Origin: Acidaminococcus fermentans_A
Lineage (GTDB): Bacteria; Bacillota; Negativicutes; Acidaminococcales; Acidaminococcaceae
DNA: 64,000 nucleotides
Reading direction: 5' to 3'
Assembly (NCBI RefSeq): GCF_052216985.1
Contig: NZ_JBQOUY010000003.1
Location: 62,001-126,000 of the forward strand
The notes under the pieces are model-generated. The model saw only the letters and a list, made by a program, of their open reading frames with translations, made no database searches and was not told the origin of the DNA. Shown one piece after another: positions 24,341 through 32,017 of the stretch. Position numbers and translations under genes: made by a program. How positions within the stretch are numbered: position 1 is the stretch's first letter; the number at the start of each line of letters is the position of its first letter.

Positions 24341-24928
24341 ATGACAGTCATCGGATTGACAGGGGGCATTGCCTCGGGGAAAAGTACCGTCAGTGCCTAT
24401 TTGAAACAGAAAGGGATCCCCGTATTCGATGCGGACGGGACAGCCTGGGAAGTGGAAAAGGCTGGTTCTCCCTGCCTGGCAGCATTGGTACGCTGTTTCG
24501 GTCCGGAGATCCTGACGCCGGAAGGAGAATTGGATCGGAGGAAAATGGCGGACCGGGCCTTCCATGACCCGGCAGTCCTGGGGCAGCTCAATGCCGTCGT
24601 CCATGAGGCCATTGCAAAGAAACGGGACACCTTTTTGGAAGGACACAGGAAAGATCCAGTGGTCGTGCTGGATGCGCCGCTGCTGCTGGAATGCGGGTGG
24701 GAAAAGGTCACGGATACGGTGTGGCTGGTCTATCTCCCGGAAAAGGAGCAGATCCGGAGGGCCATGCTCCGCTCCGGCATGACTCGGGAAGAAGTGGAGG
24801 ACCGGATCCGGAAACAGCTTTCTTTGGAAGAAAAGAAGAAGCGGGCCCAGGTGATCTTGGACAATAGCGGCACATTGGAAGAACTCTATGCTCAAGTGGA
24901 ACAGGCCTTGGCGGCGGTCCAGCCGTAG
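24341..24928 (+). CDS. coaE: Dephospho-CoA kinase
   Basis: Phosphorylates dephospho-CoA in the last step of coenzyme A synthesis. The 195-residue length is normal. The P-loop is GGIASGKSTV at residues 8-17, VVLDAPLLLECGW (about 107-119) is the substrate-binding segment, and RAMLRSGMTREEVEDRI (about 140-156) is the lid region. The polA-mutM-coaE order is widespread in Firmicutes. Ribosome site GGGAGG. Confidence 0.96.
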   Translation: MTVIGLTGGIASGKSTVSAYLKQKGIPVFDADGTAWEVEKAGSPCLAALVRCFGPEILTPEGELDRRKMADRAFHDPAVLGQLNAVVHEAIAKKRDTFLEGHRKDPVVVLDAPLLLECGWEKVTDTVWLVYLPEKEQIRRAMLRSGMTREEVEDRIRKQLSLEEKKKRAQVILDNSGTLEELYAQVEQALAAVQP

Positions 24929-24953
24929 CCGGACGGGCGGCAGCAAAGAAAGG

Positions 24954-24983
24954 TTGAAAGACATCCGGCAGATTTGATATGAT
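24954..24983 (+). promoter_or_regulatory. Promoter of the lytic transglycosylase gene, with leader hairpin
   Basis: TTGAAA (24954-24959), an 18-base spacer, TATGAT (24978-24983). The leader then carries a stem CCGGCAG...CTGCCGG (25007-25013 with 25028-25034) with no T-run, so it is a leader fold and not a terminator. Confidence 0.55.
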
Positions 24984-25061
24984 ATAACATAAAAAGGAAT
25001 CCTTTTCCGGCAGGAGCCTATCTGCTTCTGCCGGCCGAAAGGCTGAGATATATTGTGAGGG

Positions 25062-25667
25062 ATGGTTTTGGAACGCAAAAGAAAGACAAAACGGCCGGGA
25101 TGCCTGCCGGTGCTGTTGATTTTCCTGCTGCTGATCATTGCCGGGTATTTCGGCTGGAAAACAGATACGGCACAGCGGAAGTTCGTTTACAATTGGCCCT
25201 ATGCCAGGGAAATCCATTTGTACAGCGCCCAGTACCGAGTGGATCCTTTCCTAGCTGTGGCAGTGATTAAAAATGAAAGCAACTTCAAACCGGAGGCCAA
25301 ATCCAAGGCAGGGGCCCTGGGGCTGATGCAGATCACTCCGGAAACTGGCGCCTGGATCGCCAAATGTACGGATTTCCCCAATTTCCGGGATTCTATGCTG
25401 CTGAAACCGGAACTGAATATCAAGTTCGGCTGCTGGTACCTGTCAGAGCTGGAACATGAATTCCATGGCAATGAAGTCCTGATGCTGGCGGCGTACAATG
25501 CGGGACGGGGTACGGTGAAGGAATGGATGAAGGACAACGGCTGGGACTATGATTTCCATGCCATTTCCCAGATCCCCTTCAGTGATACCCGGATCTATGT
25601 CCAGAAGGTGTTGGACGACCGGAACAATTATCAGACCTTATACAAAAAAACATTAAAAAACCCTTGA
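25062..25667 (+). CDS. Membrane-anchored lytic transglycosylase (SLT domain)
   Basis: A 201-residue murein-cleaving enzyme. The basic N terminus (RKRKTKR) and one helix (LPVLLIFLLLIIAGYFGW, about 16-33) make a membrane anchor. The SLT domain (about 50-195) has the catalytic glutamate in AVIKNESNFKPEAKS, then KAGALGLMQITPETG and later LMLAAYNAGRGTVKEW. It should act on peptidoglycan outside the inner membrane. The 3' end overlaps the -35 box of the tRNA-Leu promoter. Confidence 0.92.
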   Translation: MVLERKRKTKRPGCLPVLLIFLLLIIAGYFGWKTDTAQRKFVYNWPYAREIHLYSAQYRVDPFLAVAVIKNESNFKPEAKSKAGALGLMQITPETGAWIAKCTDFPNFRDSMLLKPELNIKFGCWYLSELEHEFHGNEVLMLAAYNAGRGTVKEWMKDNGWDYDFHAISQIPFSDTRIYVQKVLDDRNNYQTLYKKTLKNP

Positions 25668-25692
25668 CGAGTTTTCTTGAATGTGATATTAT
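25664..25692 (+). promoter_or_regulatory. Promoter of the tRNA-Leu cluster
   Basis: TTGACG (25664-25669), 17-base spacer, TATTAT (25687-25692), 26 bases before the first tRNA. The -35 box overlaps the last codons of the lytic transglycosylase gene. A near-consensus sigma-A promoter, as expected for stable RNA. Confidence 0.8.
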
Positions 25693-25718
25693 TTATTTGT
25701 TGCCGATTGAAGAAACAA

Positions 25719-25805
25719 GCGGGCATGGCGGAACTGGCAGACGCGCTAGCTTCAGGAGCTAGTGGGGGTAACCCCGTGGAGGTTCAATTCCTCTTGCCCG
25801 CACCA
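25719..25805 (+). tRNA. tRNA-Leu(CAG), first copy
   Basis: 87 nt including encoded CCA. The acceptor arms GCGGGCA and TGCCCGC pair fully. The anticodon stem CTAGC/GCTAG encloses loop TTCAGGA, giving anticodon CAG. A long variable arm (TGGGGGTAACCCCGT) shows the class II leucine type, and the T arm has GGTTCAATTCC. Confidence 0.95.
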
Positions 25806-25838
25806 AACTTTTTCACCTCAGCAATCACACACAACTCT

Positions 25839-25924
25839 GCGGTTGTGGCGGAAAGGCAGACGCGTCAGCTTGAGGGGCTGGTGAGGGTAACCTCATGCGG
25901 GTTCAAGTCCCGCCAACCGCACCA
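25839..25924 (+). tRNA. tRNA-Leu(GAG)
   Basis: 86 nt including encoded CCA. Acceptor arms GCGGTTG and CAACCGC pair. The anticodon loop TTGAGGG gives GAG. Long variable arm TGAGGGTAACCTCAT; T arm GGGTTCAAGTCCC. It lies between two almost identical CAG copies. Confidence 0.95.
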
Positions 25925-25980
25925 ACTCTATGGCAGACGGGGCGAAAAGGGCGGGGGTCTTCGGCAGACAAATTCTATAT

Positions 25981-26067
25981 GCGGGCATGGCGGAACTGGC
26001 AGACGCGCTAGCTTCAGGAGCTAGTGGGGGCAACCCCGTGGAGGTTCAATTCCTCTTGCCCGCACCA
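25981..26067 (+). tRNA. tRNA-Leu(CAG), second copy
   Basis: 87 nt including CCA, identical to the copy at 25719 except one base in the variable-arm loop (GGGGGCAACCCC for GGGGGTAACCCC). Same anticodon CAG. This is a recent duplication. Confidence 0.95.
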
Positions 26068-26079
26068 TTCAAAAGAAGG

Positions 26080-26107
26080 ACACACTGTGGAAACAGTGTG
26101 TTTTTTT
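26080..26107 (+). terminator. Terminator of the tRNA-Leu cluster
   Basis: Perfect 9-bp stem ACACACTGT with loop GGAA and return arm ACAGTGTGT, followed by six more T bases. It does not belong to either shared hairpin class seen after the protein genes. Confidence 0.9.
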
Positions 26108-26202
26108 GTGTGTTATGACGATCGCTTTGCGTACAGAAATCCTTTAAGGCGGGATACAGTCTGAAGTGGGTGTAAAATAATCGCTGGAATCAGGATATTC
26201 CA

Positions 26203-26231
26203 TTGACAGGTTTATCAAAAATCACTATACT
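26203..26231 (+). promoter_or_regulatory. Promoter of the M20 amidohydrolase-transporter operon
   Basis: Consensus TTGACA (26203-26208), 17-base spacer, TATACT (26226-26231). The AT-rich leader runs 64 bases to the start codon. One of the best promoters in the window. Confidence 0.85.
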
Positions 26232-26295
26232 TTTAAACATAATGAATTTATTTGTAATATATAATCCAAAAAAATGATGCTTGGAGGGGGAGCAG

Positions 26296-27480
26296 ATGGA
26301 TACAAATTCATTGGTAGAAAAGTATGTAGGAGATATGGTTGCCCTGCGGCGGGAAATCCATGCCCATCCGGAACTGAGCAATCAGGAATTCGAGACGACG
26401 AAACGGATCGAGGCCTTTTTGAAGGACTGCGGCATCGAAATCTTGGATGTGGGGATGAAGACGGGCTGTATCGCTTTATTGCGGGGTGGGAAACCCGGCA
26501 AGACCGTTGGCCTGCGGGAAGACATCGATGCCCTTCCCATTGTGGAGCAGACGGGGTTGCCTTTTGCATCCCAGTGCGACGGGGTGATGCATGCCTGCGG
26601 CCATGATATCCATCAGACTGTTTTGCTGTACACCGCCAAATGCCTTTCGGAGGTCAGGGAAGAGCTCCACGGCAATGTGCTGTTCATATTCCAGCCTGCT
26701 GAAGAAGCTCTGTACGGGGCGTTAGACACCCTAGCCACGAAATTCTATGAAAAGTATCCGCCGGATGTCCTTACCGGTCTCCACTGTTCTCCGGAATGGG
26801 ATGCCGGGACCATCGGACTCATCAAAGGTCCGGCCAATGCTTCCTCTGATTTCCTGTATATCACCGTCCATGGGAAAGCCGGCCATGGCGCCCATCCAGA
26901 AAACTTCGTGGATCCCATCATGATTTCCGGCTATCTCCTGGCAGAACTCCAGACAGTGGTTTCCCGGGTGAACCGTCCGGTCTATCCGGCGGTGCTGACT
27001 TTTGGCTCCATCCATGGGGGCAAAGCCGGGAATGTGGTCCCAGAAAAGGTGGAAATCGTCGGGACCCTGCGCAGCCTGGAACCAGGCAGCCGGAAACTGA
27101 TGCATGAAGAAATCAACCGGATCGTGGAACACGGTGCTGCGGCCTTCCGGGGCAAGGGAGAAGTGAAATGGGCAGATGGGATGCCTCCCCTCGTCAACGA
27201 TCCTGCTGTGATCGATGGGATTGCCCAGGCGGCTGCGGAGACCATTGGAAAAGAGAACATCCGCCAGATTCCCTATCCTTCTACTGGATCCGACGATTTT
27301 TCTTGGATGTTCCCGAAACTGTGCCCTGGCTGCCAGTTCCGTTTGGGGACCGGAAATCCGGAAGAACCCAACAGCCGGCTGGGACTCCACAATCCTAAGA
27401 ATATCTTCGATGAAAAAGCCCTGCCCACCGGGGTAAAGGTCCTGACCCAGTTCACCCGGGATTATCTGGCGAAAGCCTGA
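26296..27480 (+). CDS. M20-family amidohydrolase (N-acyl-amino-acid / hippurate hydrolase type)
   Basis: A 394-residue zinc-dependent amidohydrolase. Metal-site and catalytic motifs: REDIDALPI (about 74-82), HACGHDIHQTVLL (about 97-109), PAEEALYGA (about 135-143) and GLHCSPEWDAGTIG (about 163-176). The dimerisation domain lies at about 185-305. Such enzymes cleave acyl or aminobenzoyl groups from amino acids or dipeptides. The start at 26296 follows GGAGGGGGAGC. The transporter gene 12 bases downstream is a common partner and probably brings in the substrate. Confidence 0.9.
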   Translation: MDTNSLVEKYVGDMVALRREIHAHPELSNQEFETTKRIEAFLKDCGIEILDVGMKTGCIALLRGGKPGKTVGLREDIDALPIVEQTGLPFASQCDGVMHACGHDIHQTVLLYTAKCLSEVREELHGNVLFIFQPAEEALYGALDTLATKFYEKYPPDVLTGLHCSPEWDAGTIGLIKGPANASSDFLYITVHGKAGHGAHPENFVDPIMISGYLLAELQTVVSRVNRPVYPAVLTFGSIHGGKAGNVVPEKVEIVGTLRSLEPGSRKLMHEEINRIVEHGAAAFRGKGEVKWADGMPPLVNDPAVIDGIAQAAAETIGKENIRQIPYPSTGSDDFSWMFPKLCPGCQFRLGTGNPEEPNSRLGLHNPKNIFDEKALPTGVKVLTQFTRDYLAKA

Positions 27481-27492
27481 GGAGAGATGATG

Positions 27493-28908
27493 ATGGAGAA
27501 AAAAGAAAAACAATTTGTATTCCCGGAGACCATAGCCCTGCTGTTCTTCCTGATCTGTGTGGCAGCCATCTTGACGGTGGTGCTGCCGGCGGGAGAATAC
27601 GATACAGTGAAAGTGGGGAAGATGACCCGGGTGGTGGCCGGGACCTACCATGCGGTAGCCCAGTCGCCGCAAGGACCTTTCGCCGTGCTGAATGCGGTGG
27701 TCACCGGCTTCCAGAGAGCTTCCGTGCTGTTTGCTATGGTGCTTTTCACGGGGTCTGCCGTCCATATGATGCAGAAAAGCGGAGCTGTTGAAGTGGCATT
27801 CCGTTCCCTTTCGGCGAAGGGCGGTGCCCAGAACCTCAGCAAGATCGTGTTCGTCATCATGGCCTTCATGTCCATCGGTGGTGCTACAGGGGTCTTTGCC
27901 AACCCTACCGTGGCCCTGATCCCTATCGGTATGATCCTATCCAAGACCATGGGGCTGGACGCAGCAGCCGGTTTCATGATGATCTATCTGGGGGCCTATT
28001 CCGGGTTCAATGTGGGCTGGGCCAATCCGTCCACTTTGGGGGTAGCTCATCCCATTGCCGAACTGCCGGTGTTTTCTGGGATGCCGGTACGGTTCTTTTT
28101 CCATGGAGTCAATTTTGTCCTCAACTACGTCTTGGTGATGAAATACATCAAGAGCATCCAGAAAGATCCCACTAAGAGCCTGTGCTACCAGGAAGGGATG
28201 GCTGTCAATGAATACATGGGCGCCCAGGAAGGGGAGACTTTTGAATCAGCCGGTAAGCTGAACCTGACCCAAAAGACCTGCCTGGGAGTCATGGTCCTGG
28301 CTATTATTGCCATCATGACCGGGGCTGTGGTCGCCAAATGGGGGAACCAGCAGATCGCGGCCATTATGTTCCTGGCGGTACTCATCCAGGGCGGGGTCCT
28401 AGGGCTGGGCGTGAACGGTACGACCAAAGCCTTCCTGGAAGGATGCAAACCCATGCTGAATGCAGGCTTCATCATCGCCTTTGCCAATGGGATTTCCGTC
28501 ATCCTGAAAGACGGACATATCCTGAACACCATCGTCTATTATCTTTCCATTCCCATCGGAAGCTTCGGGCCGGTAATCGGAGCCATCTTGATGTTCTGGG
28601 CTAACCTGTTCATCAACTTGTTCATCCCGTCCGGGTCCGGACAGGCTTCGGCAGTGATGCCCCTGATGGTACCCCTGGCGGATCTCACGGGAATCACCCG
28701 GCAGGTGGCCGTCCAGGCCTTCCAGTTCGGAGACGGTCTCTCTAACTGCATCGTGCCGACGGCTGGGACCATCATGGGGTCCCTGGGGATTGCAGGGGTG
28801 GCCTACAACCGGTATGCCAAATGGTATGCTCCCTTCCTGCTCCTCCAGAGCATCCTGGCTTCCATTGCCCTGGCTGTCCTGCAGCTGGCAGGATGGACGG
28901 GATTGTAA
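27493..28908 (+). CDS. YfcC/DcuC-family membrane transporter
   Basis: A 471-residue protein with about 12 helices. Conserved parts are the N-terminal LTVVLPAGEYDTV, the motif NPSTLGVAHPIAELPVFSG (about 177-195) and FINLFIPSGSGQASAVMPLM (about 375-394), all typical of the YfcC family of C4-dicarboxylate or amino-acid/peptide carriers. Three ATGs occur in a row (27487, 27490, 27493); the last has the best spacing to GGAGAG. Paired with the M20 hydrolase, it most likely imports an N-substituted amino acid or small peptide (inference). Confidence 0.85.
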   Translation: MEKKEKQFVFPETIALLFFLICVAAILTVVLPAGEYDTVKVGKMTRVVAGTYHAVAQSPQGPFAVLNAVVTGFQRASVLFAMVLFTGSAVHMMQKSGAVEVAFRSLSAKGGAQNLSKIVFVIMAFMSIGGATGVFANPTVALIPIGMILSKTMGLDAAAGFMMIYLGAYSGFNVGWANPSTLGVAHPIAELPVFSGMPVRFFFHGVNFVLNYVLVMKYIKSIQKDPTKSLCYQEGMAVNEYMGAQEGETFESAGKLNLTQKTCLGVMVLAIIAIMTGAVVAKWGNQQIAAIMFLAVLIQGGVLGLGVNGTTKAFLEGCKPMLNAGFIIAFANGISVILKDGHILNTIVYYLSIPIGSFGPVIGAILMFWANLFINLFIPSGSGQASAVMPLMVPLADLTGITRQVAVQAFQFGDGLSNCIVPTAGTIMGSLGIAGVAYNRYAKWYAPFLLLQSILASIALAVLQLAGWTGL

Positions 28909-28916
28909 GAAAATGG

Positions 28917-28956
28917 AAAAGGAGGTGTTGCACAGAACGTGCAACACCTCCCTTTT
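28917..28956. terminator. Bidirectional terminator between convergent transporter and WYL genes
   Basis: Perfect 13-bp stem GGAGGTGTTGCAC, 5-base loop, return arm GTGCAACACCTCC. A-rich on the left and CTTTT on the right. A clear TGTTGCAC-class member shared by two converging genes. Confidence 0.85.
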
Positions 28957-29949
28957 CTATTTATACACCTGCAAGATCCGCTGGGCTTCCTGGACCATCT
29001 TTTCCCGTACCCATTCCGGGCGGATGATCTCGACGCCCTCTCCTAAAGCCATGATCCAGCCCAAGAATTGGGCACTTACATCTACTTTCACGGTCAGGGA
29101 TACGGTGTCGGGCCCTTGGGGGATCAGCATGATGTCTTTGCCGAACCGGTCGATGAAGATCCCAACTTTTTCGTTCTGGACCTGTAGTTCTACTTCTGTC
29201 TGATCCCCATTGAACATGCCGAAATGTATATTGGCATATTTGGGGATATCCAATTTCTGGAAGGCCTCTTTGCCCTCCCGGGGCAGGTCTTCCAGAAGTT
29301 CCAGATCTTCGATCTTGTCTACCCGATAATGGCGGATCTCTCCGGCCTTTTCATAGTAAGCGGTCAGATAGTAGTTTTCATCGGACAGGATCATCAGCCA
29401 GGGACTGACCTGGAACCAGTTTCCTTGGTTGCGGGGGACCAGTTCTTTGCGGGTGTTCCAGCGGGTGTAGTGGAAACGGACCTGCACATTGGTGTTGATG
29501 GCCTGGTGCAGTTTATCCACCGTCAAATAGACTTTTTTGTTGGAGGTCTTTACGCGACCGGCAATGAGCACCTGCCGCTGGAGGCTCTTGCCCTGTTCCC
29601 GGCTGGCCAGTTTTTCCAGTTTGCTGATCAGAGCGTGGGATTTTTCATCCGGGATGAACTGGGCCGCCTGTACGGAATCTACCAGGAGCTTCAGCTCAGC
29701 GATCTGGAATTCCCGGTTCCCTAAATGATAGGTACAGCTCCGTCCTCCGTTGGAACTGATGATATCCAGGCCATATTTCTTCAGTTCTGCAAAATCGCTG
29801 TAGAGAGTCTTCCGGTCCGCATTGACTCCGGCCTTCTTCAGCCGTTCTGTGATCTCCTGCAGGGTAAGCCCATGGTCATCATCGGTTTCCCGCTGGAAGA
29901 TCTTTTCCAGGTACAGCATTTTCAGTTTTTGGTTGATTCCTTTGGTCAT
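28957..29949 (-). CDS. WYL-domain transcriptional regulator
   Basis: A 330-residue DNA-binding protein: an N-terminal winged helix (about residues 5-75; LTLQEITERLKKAGVNADRKTLYSDFAELKKYG reads as the recognition region), then a WYL domain (about 130-230, VRFHYTRWNTRKELVPRNQGNWF...ENYYLTAYYEKAGEIRHYRVDKI) and a C-terminal WCX-like part. WYL domains usually bind small ligands or nucleic acid. The start at 29949 is chosen for GAGGAGG upstream on the minus strand. It diverges from the gntP-like permease gene and is the natural candidate to control it. Confidence 0.88.
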   Translation of the reverse strand: MTKGINQKLKMLYLEKIFQRETDDDHGLTLQEITERLKKAGVNADRKTLYSDFAELKKYGLDIISSNGGRSCTYHLGNREFQIAELKLLVDSVQAAQFIPDEKSHALISKLEKLASREQGKSLQRQVLIAGRVKTSNKKVYLTVDKLHQAINTNVQVRFHYTRWNTRKELVPRNQGNWFQVSPWLMILSDENYYLTAYYEKAGEIRHYRVDKIEDLELLEDLPREGKEAFQKLDIPKYANIHFGMFNGDQTEVELQVQNEKVGIFIDRFGKDIMLIPQGPDTVSLTVKVDVSAQFLGWIMALGEGVEIIRPEWVREKMVQEAQRILQVYK

Positions 29950-30052
29950 GGCAGCCTCCTCAGGGTAAGACATCCGTTTCCTTAATGATATCTTGTTCTG
30001 GAAAAAAAAGGAACACCTGGCTGCAAGAAAAATTATGGCGGCCATATGAAAA

Positions 30053-30090
30053 ATATAGTTTACTTTTTTCGAAAATAGCATATACTATAT
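30053..30090 (+). promoter_or_regulatory. gntP-like promoter with overlapping inverted repeat
   Basis: TTTACT (30059-30064), 16-base spacer, TATACT (30081-30086). The inverted repeat ATATAGT (30053-30059) ... ACTATAT (30084-30090) brackets both promoter boxes, so a dimeric repressor bound there would block the polymerase. The WYL regulator next door is the likely candidate (inference). Confidence 0.5.
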
Positions 30091-30142
30091 CCTGCAAAAC
30101 AAAAGGCCGCAATGGATTATTTTTGAGGGGGATGTGTGGAAA

Positions 30143-31543
30143 ATGACTGGCTTACCTTTGATTTTTGCTTTTGTGATTGCCATCATCGTCATGATCGTAG
30201 CCATTTCGAAATTCCGTATCCATCCTTTCCTGGCTATCCTGGGGGTTTCCGTGATCTTCGGCCTGATCGGCGGGATCCCTCTGGTAAAGCATGGGAAAGT
30301 GCTGGGGATCGCGGATGTGGTCAGTGCCGGTTTTGCCGGGACCTTCACCAGCATCGGCATCGTGATCATCATGGGAGCCCTGATCGGGACCATTTTGGAA
30401 AAGACGGGAGCTGCCTTGAAAATGGCTGACTGCGTGGTGCGCCTGGTAGGGAAGAACAATACCAGCCTGGCGGTACTGATCATGGGGTGGATCGTTTCCA
30501 TCCCGGTATTCTGTGACAGCGGTTTCGTCATCTTGAATCCGATCCGGAAGGCGCTGGTCCGCCGGACCCATTGTTCCGCTGTAGCTACGGCAGTAGCCAT
30601 GTCCATGGGGCTGTATATTTCCCACTGCTTCATTCCGCCCACACCGGGACCCATTGCTGCTGCCAATACCATTTATGAAGGGATGGGGCTGGAACCCAAC
30701 CTGATCCTGATCATCGGTCTGGGGACCGCATCTTCCATCCTGCCTATGATCGCCGCCTACTGTTATGCCAACTATATCGGCAAAAAAGTGAAATCCAAAG
30801 AAGAACGGGCAGAAAGTACAGAACCGGCAGAGGTCCAGCAGACCTATGAAGAACTCATCAAGAGCTATGGTCAGCTGCCCAGTGCCTTTATGAGCTTTGC
30901 TCCCATTGTGGTGCCCATCATCCTTATGGGCCTGTCCAGTGCTATGGCCATGAGCGGGAACAGGACGGATGTCATCACCTTCCTGGGAACGCCCATCATC
31001 GCCATCAGTGTAGGGGTGATCCTGGGGATCCTGGTATTGATGCAGAGTACCATGCCGGACAAGATGAAAGCCTTCTATGAAATCACCGATGAAACCCTGA
31101 AAGTGGTGGGACCCATCCTGTTCATCACCGCTGCCGGAGGCGTGCTGGGGAAGGTCATCGCATCCACCAGCATGGTGGCGTTCATCAAGGAAAATTCCAA
31201 TACCCTGGCCAGCCTGGGGATCTTCTTCCCCTTCCTGCTGTCTGCCATCCTGAAGACAGCCCAGGGATCTTCTACCGTGGCCATCACCACTACGGCCGGG
31301 ATCATGGCTCCTCTGATGGGGACCTTGGGACTGGGGACGACCATGCTGGCAGCCATCACAGTCATTGCCATCGGGGCCGGGGCTATGACGGTGTCCCATG
31401 CCAATGACTCTTATTTCTGGGTGGTCACCAACTTCGGGGATATGGAAGTCCAGGACGGCTACCGGGCCCAGACCATGGGGACCCTGGTCACCGGCATCGC
31501 CGCCATGATCAATGTGTATATTTTATATCTGATTCTAGGGTGA
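30143..31543 (+). CDS. GntP-family gluconate/organic-acid permease
   Basis: A 466-residue permease of about 12 helices. Family marks are SIPVFCDSGFVILNPI (about residues 118-133), the PPTPGPIAAA motif (about 172-181) and GAGAMTVSHANDSYFWVV near residue 420. Gluconate is the classic substrate, but lactate, glycerate or other hydroxy-acids are possible. The ATG at 30143 is preferred over an in-frame GTG at 30134, because GAGGGGG lies 11 bases upstream of the ATG and only 2 bases from the GTG. It ends directly at R2-F. Confidence 0.9.
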   Translation: MTGLPLIFAFVIAIIVMIVAISKFRIHPFLAILGVSVIFGLIGGIPLVKHGKVLGIADVVSAGFAGTFTSIGIVIIMGALIGTILEKTGAALKMADCVVRLVGKNNTSLAVLIMGWIVSIPVFCDSGFVILNPIRKALVRRTHCSAVATAVAMSMGLYISHCFIPPTPGPIAAANTIYEGMGLEPNLILIIGLGTASSILPMIAAYCYANYIGKKVKSKEERAESTEPAEVQQTYEELIKSYGQLPSAFMSFAPIVVPIILMGLSSAMAMSGNRTDVITFLGTPIIAISVGVILGILVLMQSTMPDKMKAFYEITDETLKVVGPILFITAAGGVLGKVIASTSMVAFIKENSNTLASLGIFFPFLLSAILKTAQGSSTVAITTTAGIMAPLMGTLGLGTTMLAAITVIAIGAGAMTVSHANDSYFWVVTNFGDMEVQDGYRAQTMGTLVTGIAAMINVYILYLILG

Positions 31544-31556
31544 GGATAAAGGGATT

Positions 31557-31711
31557 GGTCGCGGGTCGCGAGTCATGAGTCGCGGGCTTGTTGGTGCAGC
31601 ACTAAAATCCATTTTTTCGGATTTCAGTGGATTTTGTCTGATCATCTGGTAGAAAAAGAACAAACGGCTTGAATGTCCAGGCTCACGGCCCGAGACTCGA
31701 GACACGCGACC
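31557..31711. repeat. Intergenic repeat element R2, copy F (155 bp)
   Basis: Left array of four heptamers GGTCGCG, GGTCGCG, AGTCATG, AGTCGCG (31557-31584), then GGCTTGTTGGTGCAG. The core has AAAATCC...GGATTTT and GAACAAACGGCTTGAATGTCCAGGCT. The right inverted array is CACGGCC, CGAGACT, CGAGACA, CGCGACC (31684-31711). Unlike copy E there is no hairpin on its left side; it starts 14 bases after the gntP stop. Confidence 0.88.
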
Positions 31712-31742
31712 GGGGGTGTGAATTTATTCACACCCTCTTTTT
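31712..31742 (+). terminator. Terminator hairpin at the right end of R2-F
   Basis: Stem GGGTGTGAA, loop TTTA, return arm TTCACACCC, followed by a T-rich tail (tctttttctg). GGTGTGAA class. Confidence 0.75.
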
Positions 31743-31810
31743 CTGTTTCATCTCTAACAGGATTTTTCCAAAAAACTTCAAAAAAATTCCCCTGACTGCA
31801 CTATGATATA

Positions 31811-31839
31811 TTGTCGAACCCGGGAAAATCATTTATAAT
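31811..31839 (+). promoter_or_regulatory. suf operon promoter and long leader
   Basis: TTGTCG (31811-31816), 17-base spacer, TATAAT (31834-31839). This leaves about 170 untranslated bases before sufC. The leader contains GGGATC-c-GATCCC and ACAGGC...GCCTGT inverted repeats but no T-run hairpin. No other gene is visible in 31544-32017 apart from R2-F. Confidence 0.6.
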
Positions 31840-32017
31840 AGGGAAAGGATTTCAGGTGAATATTTTTTGATTACAGTAGAACCGGGATCCGATCCCTTTT
31901 CTTATTTCCCCACGGTCTCGTTCCTTTGCGCAGGACAGGATCCGGAGCGGTAAGATACAAAGAAGGCTTAAATTCAGTACACAGGCGTTGAAGGGCCTGT
32001 GGGTAGGAGAGGTTAGT

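Noticed and set aside
24990..25061. Leader hairpin before the lytic transglycosylase gene as a terminator or riboswitch
   Set aside because: There is a 7-bp stem but no T-run and no known riboswitch motif; it is left as an unexplained leader fold.
25668..26295. T-box leader near the tRNA-Leu genes
   Set aside because: No T-box sequence or specifier loop; the next gene is a hydrolase with a plain promoter.
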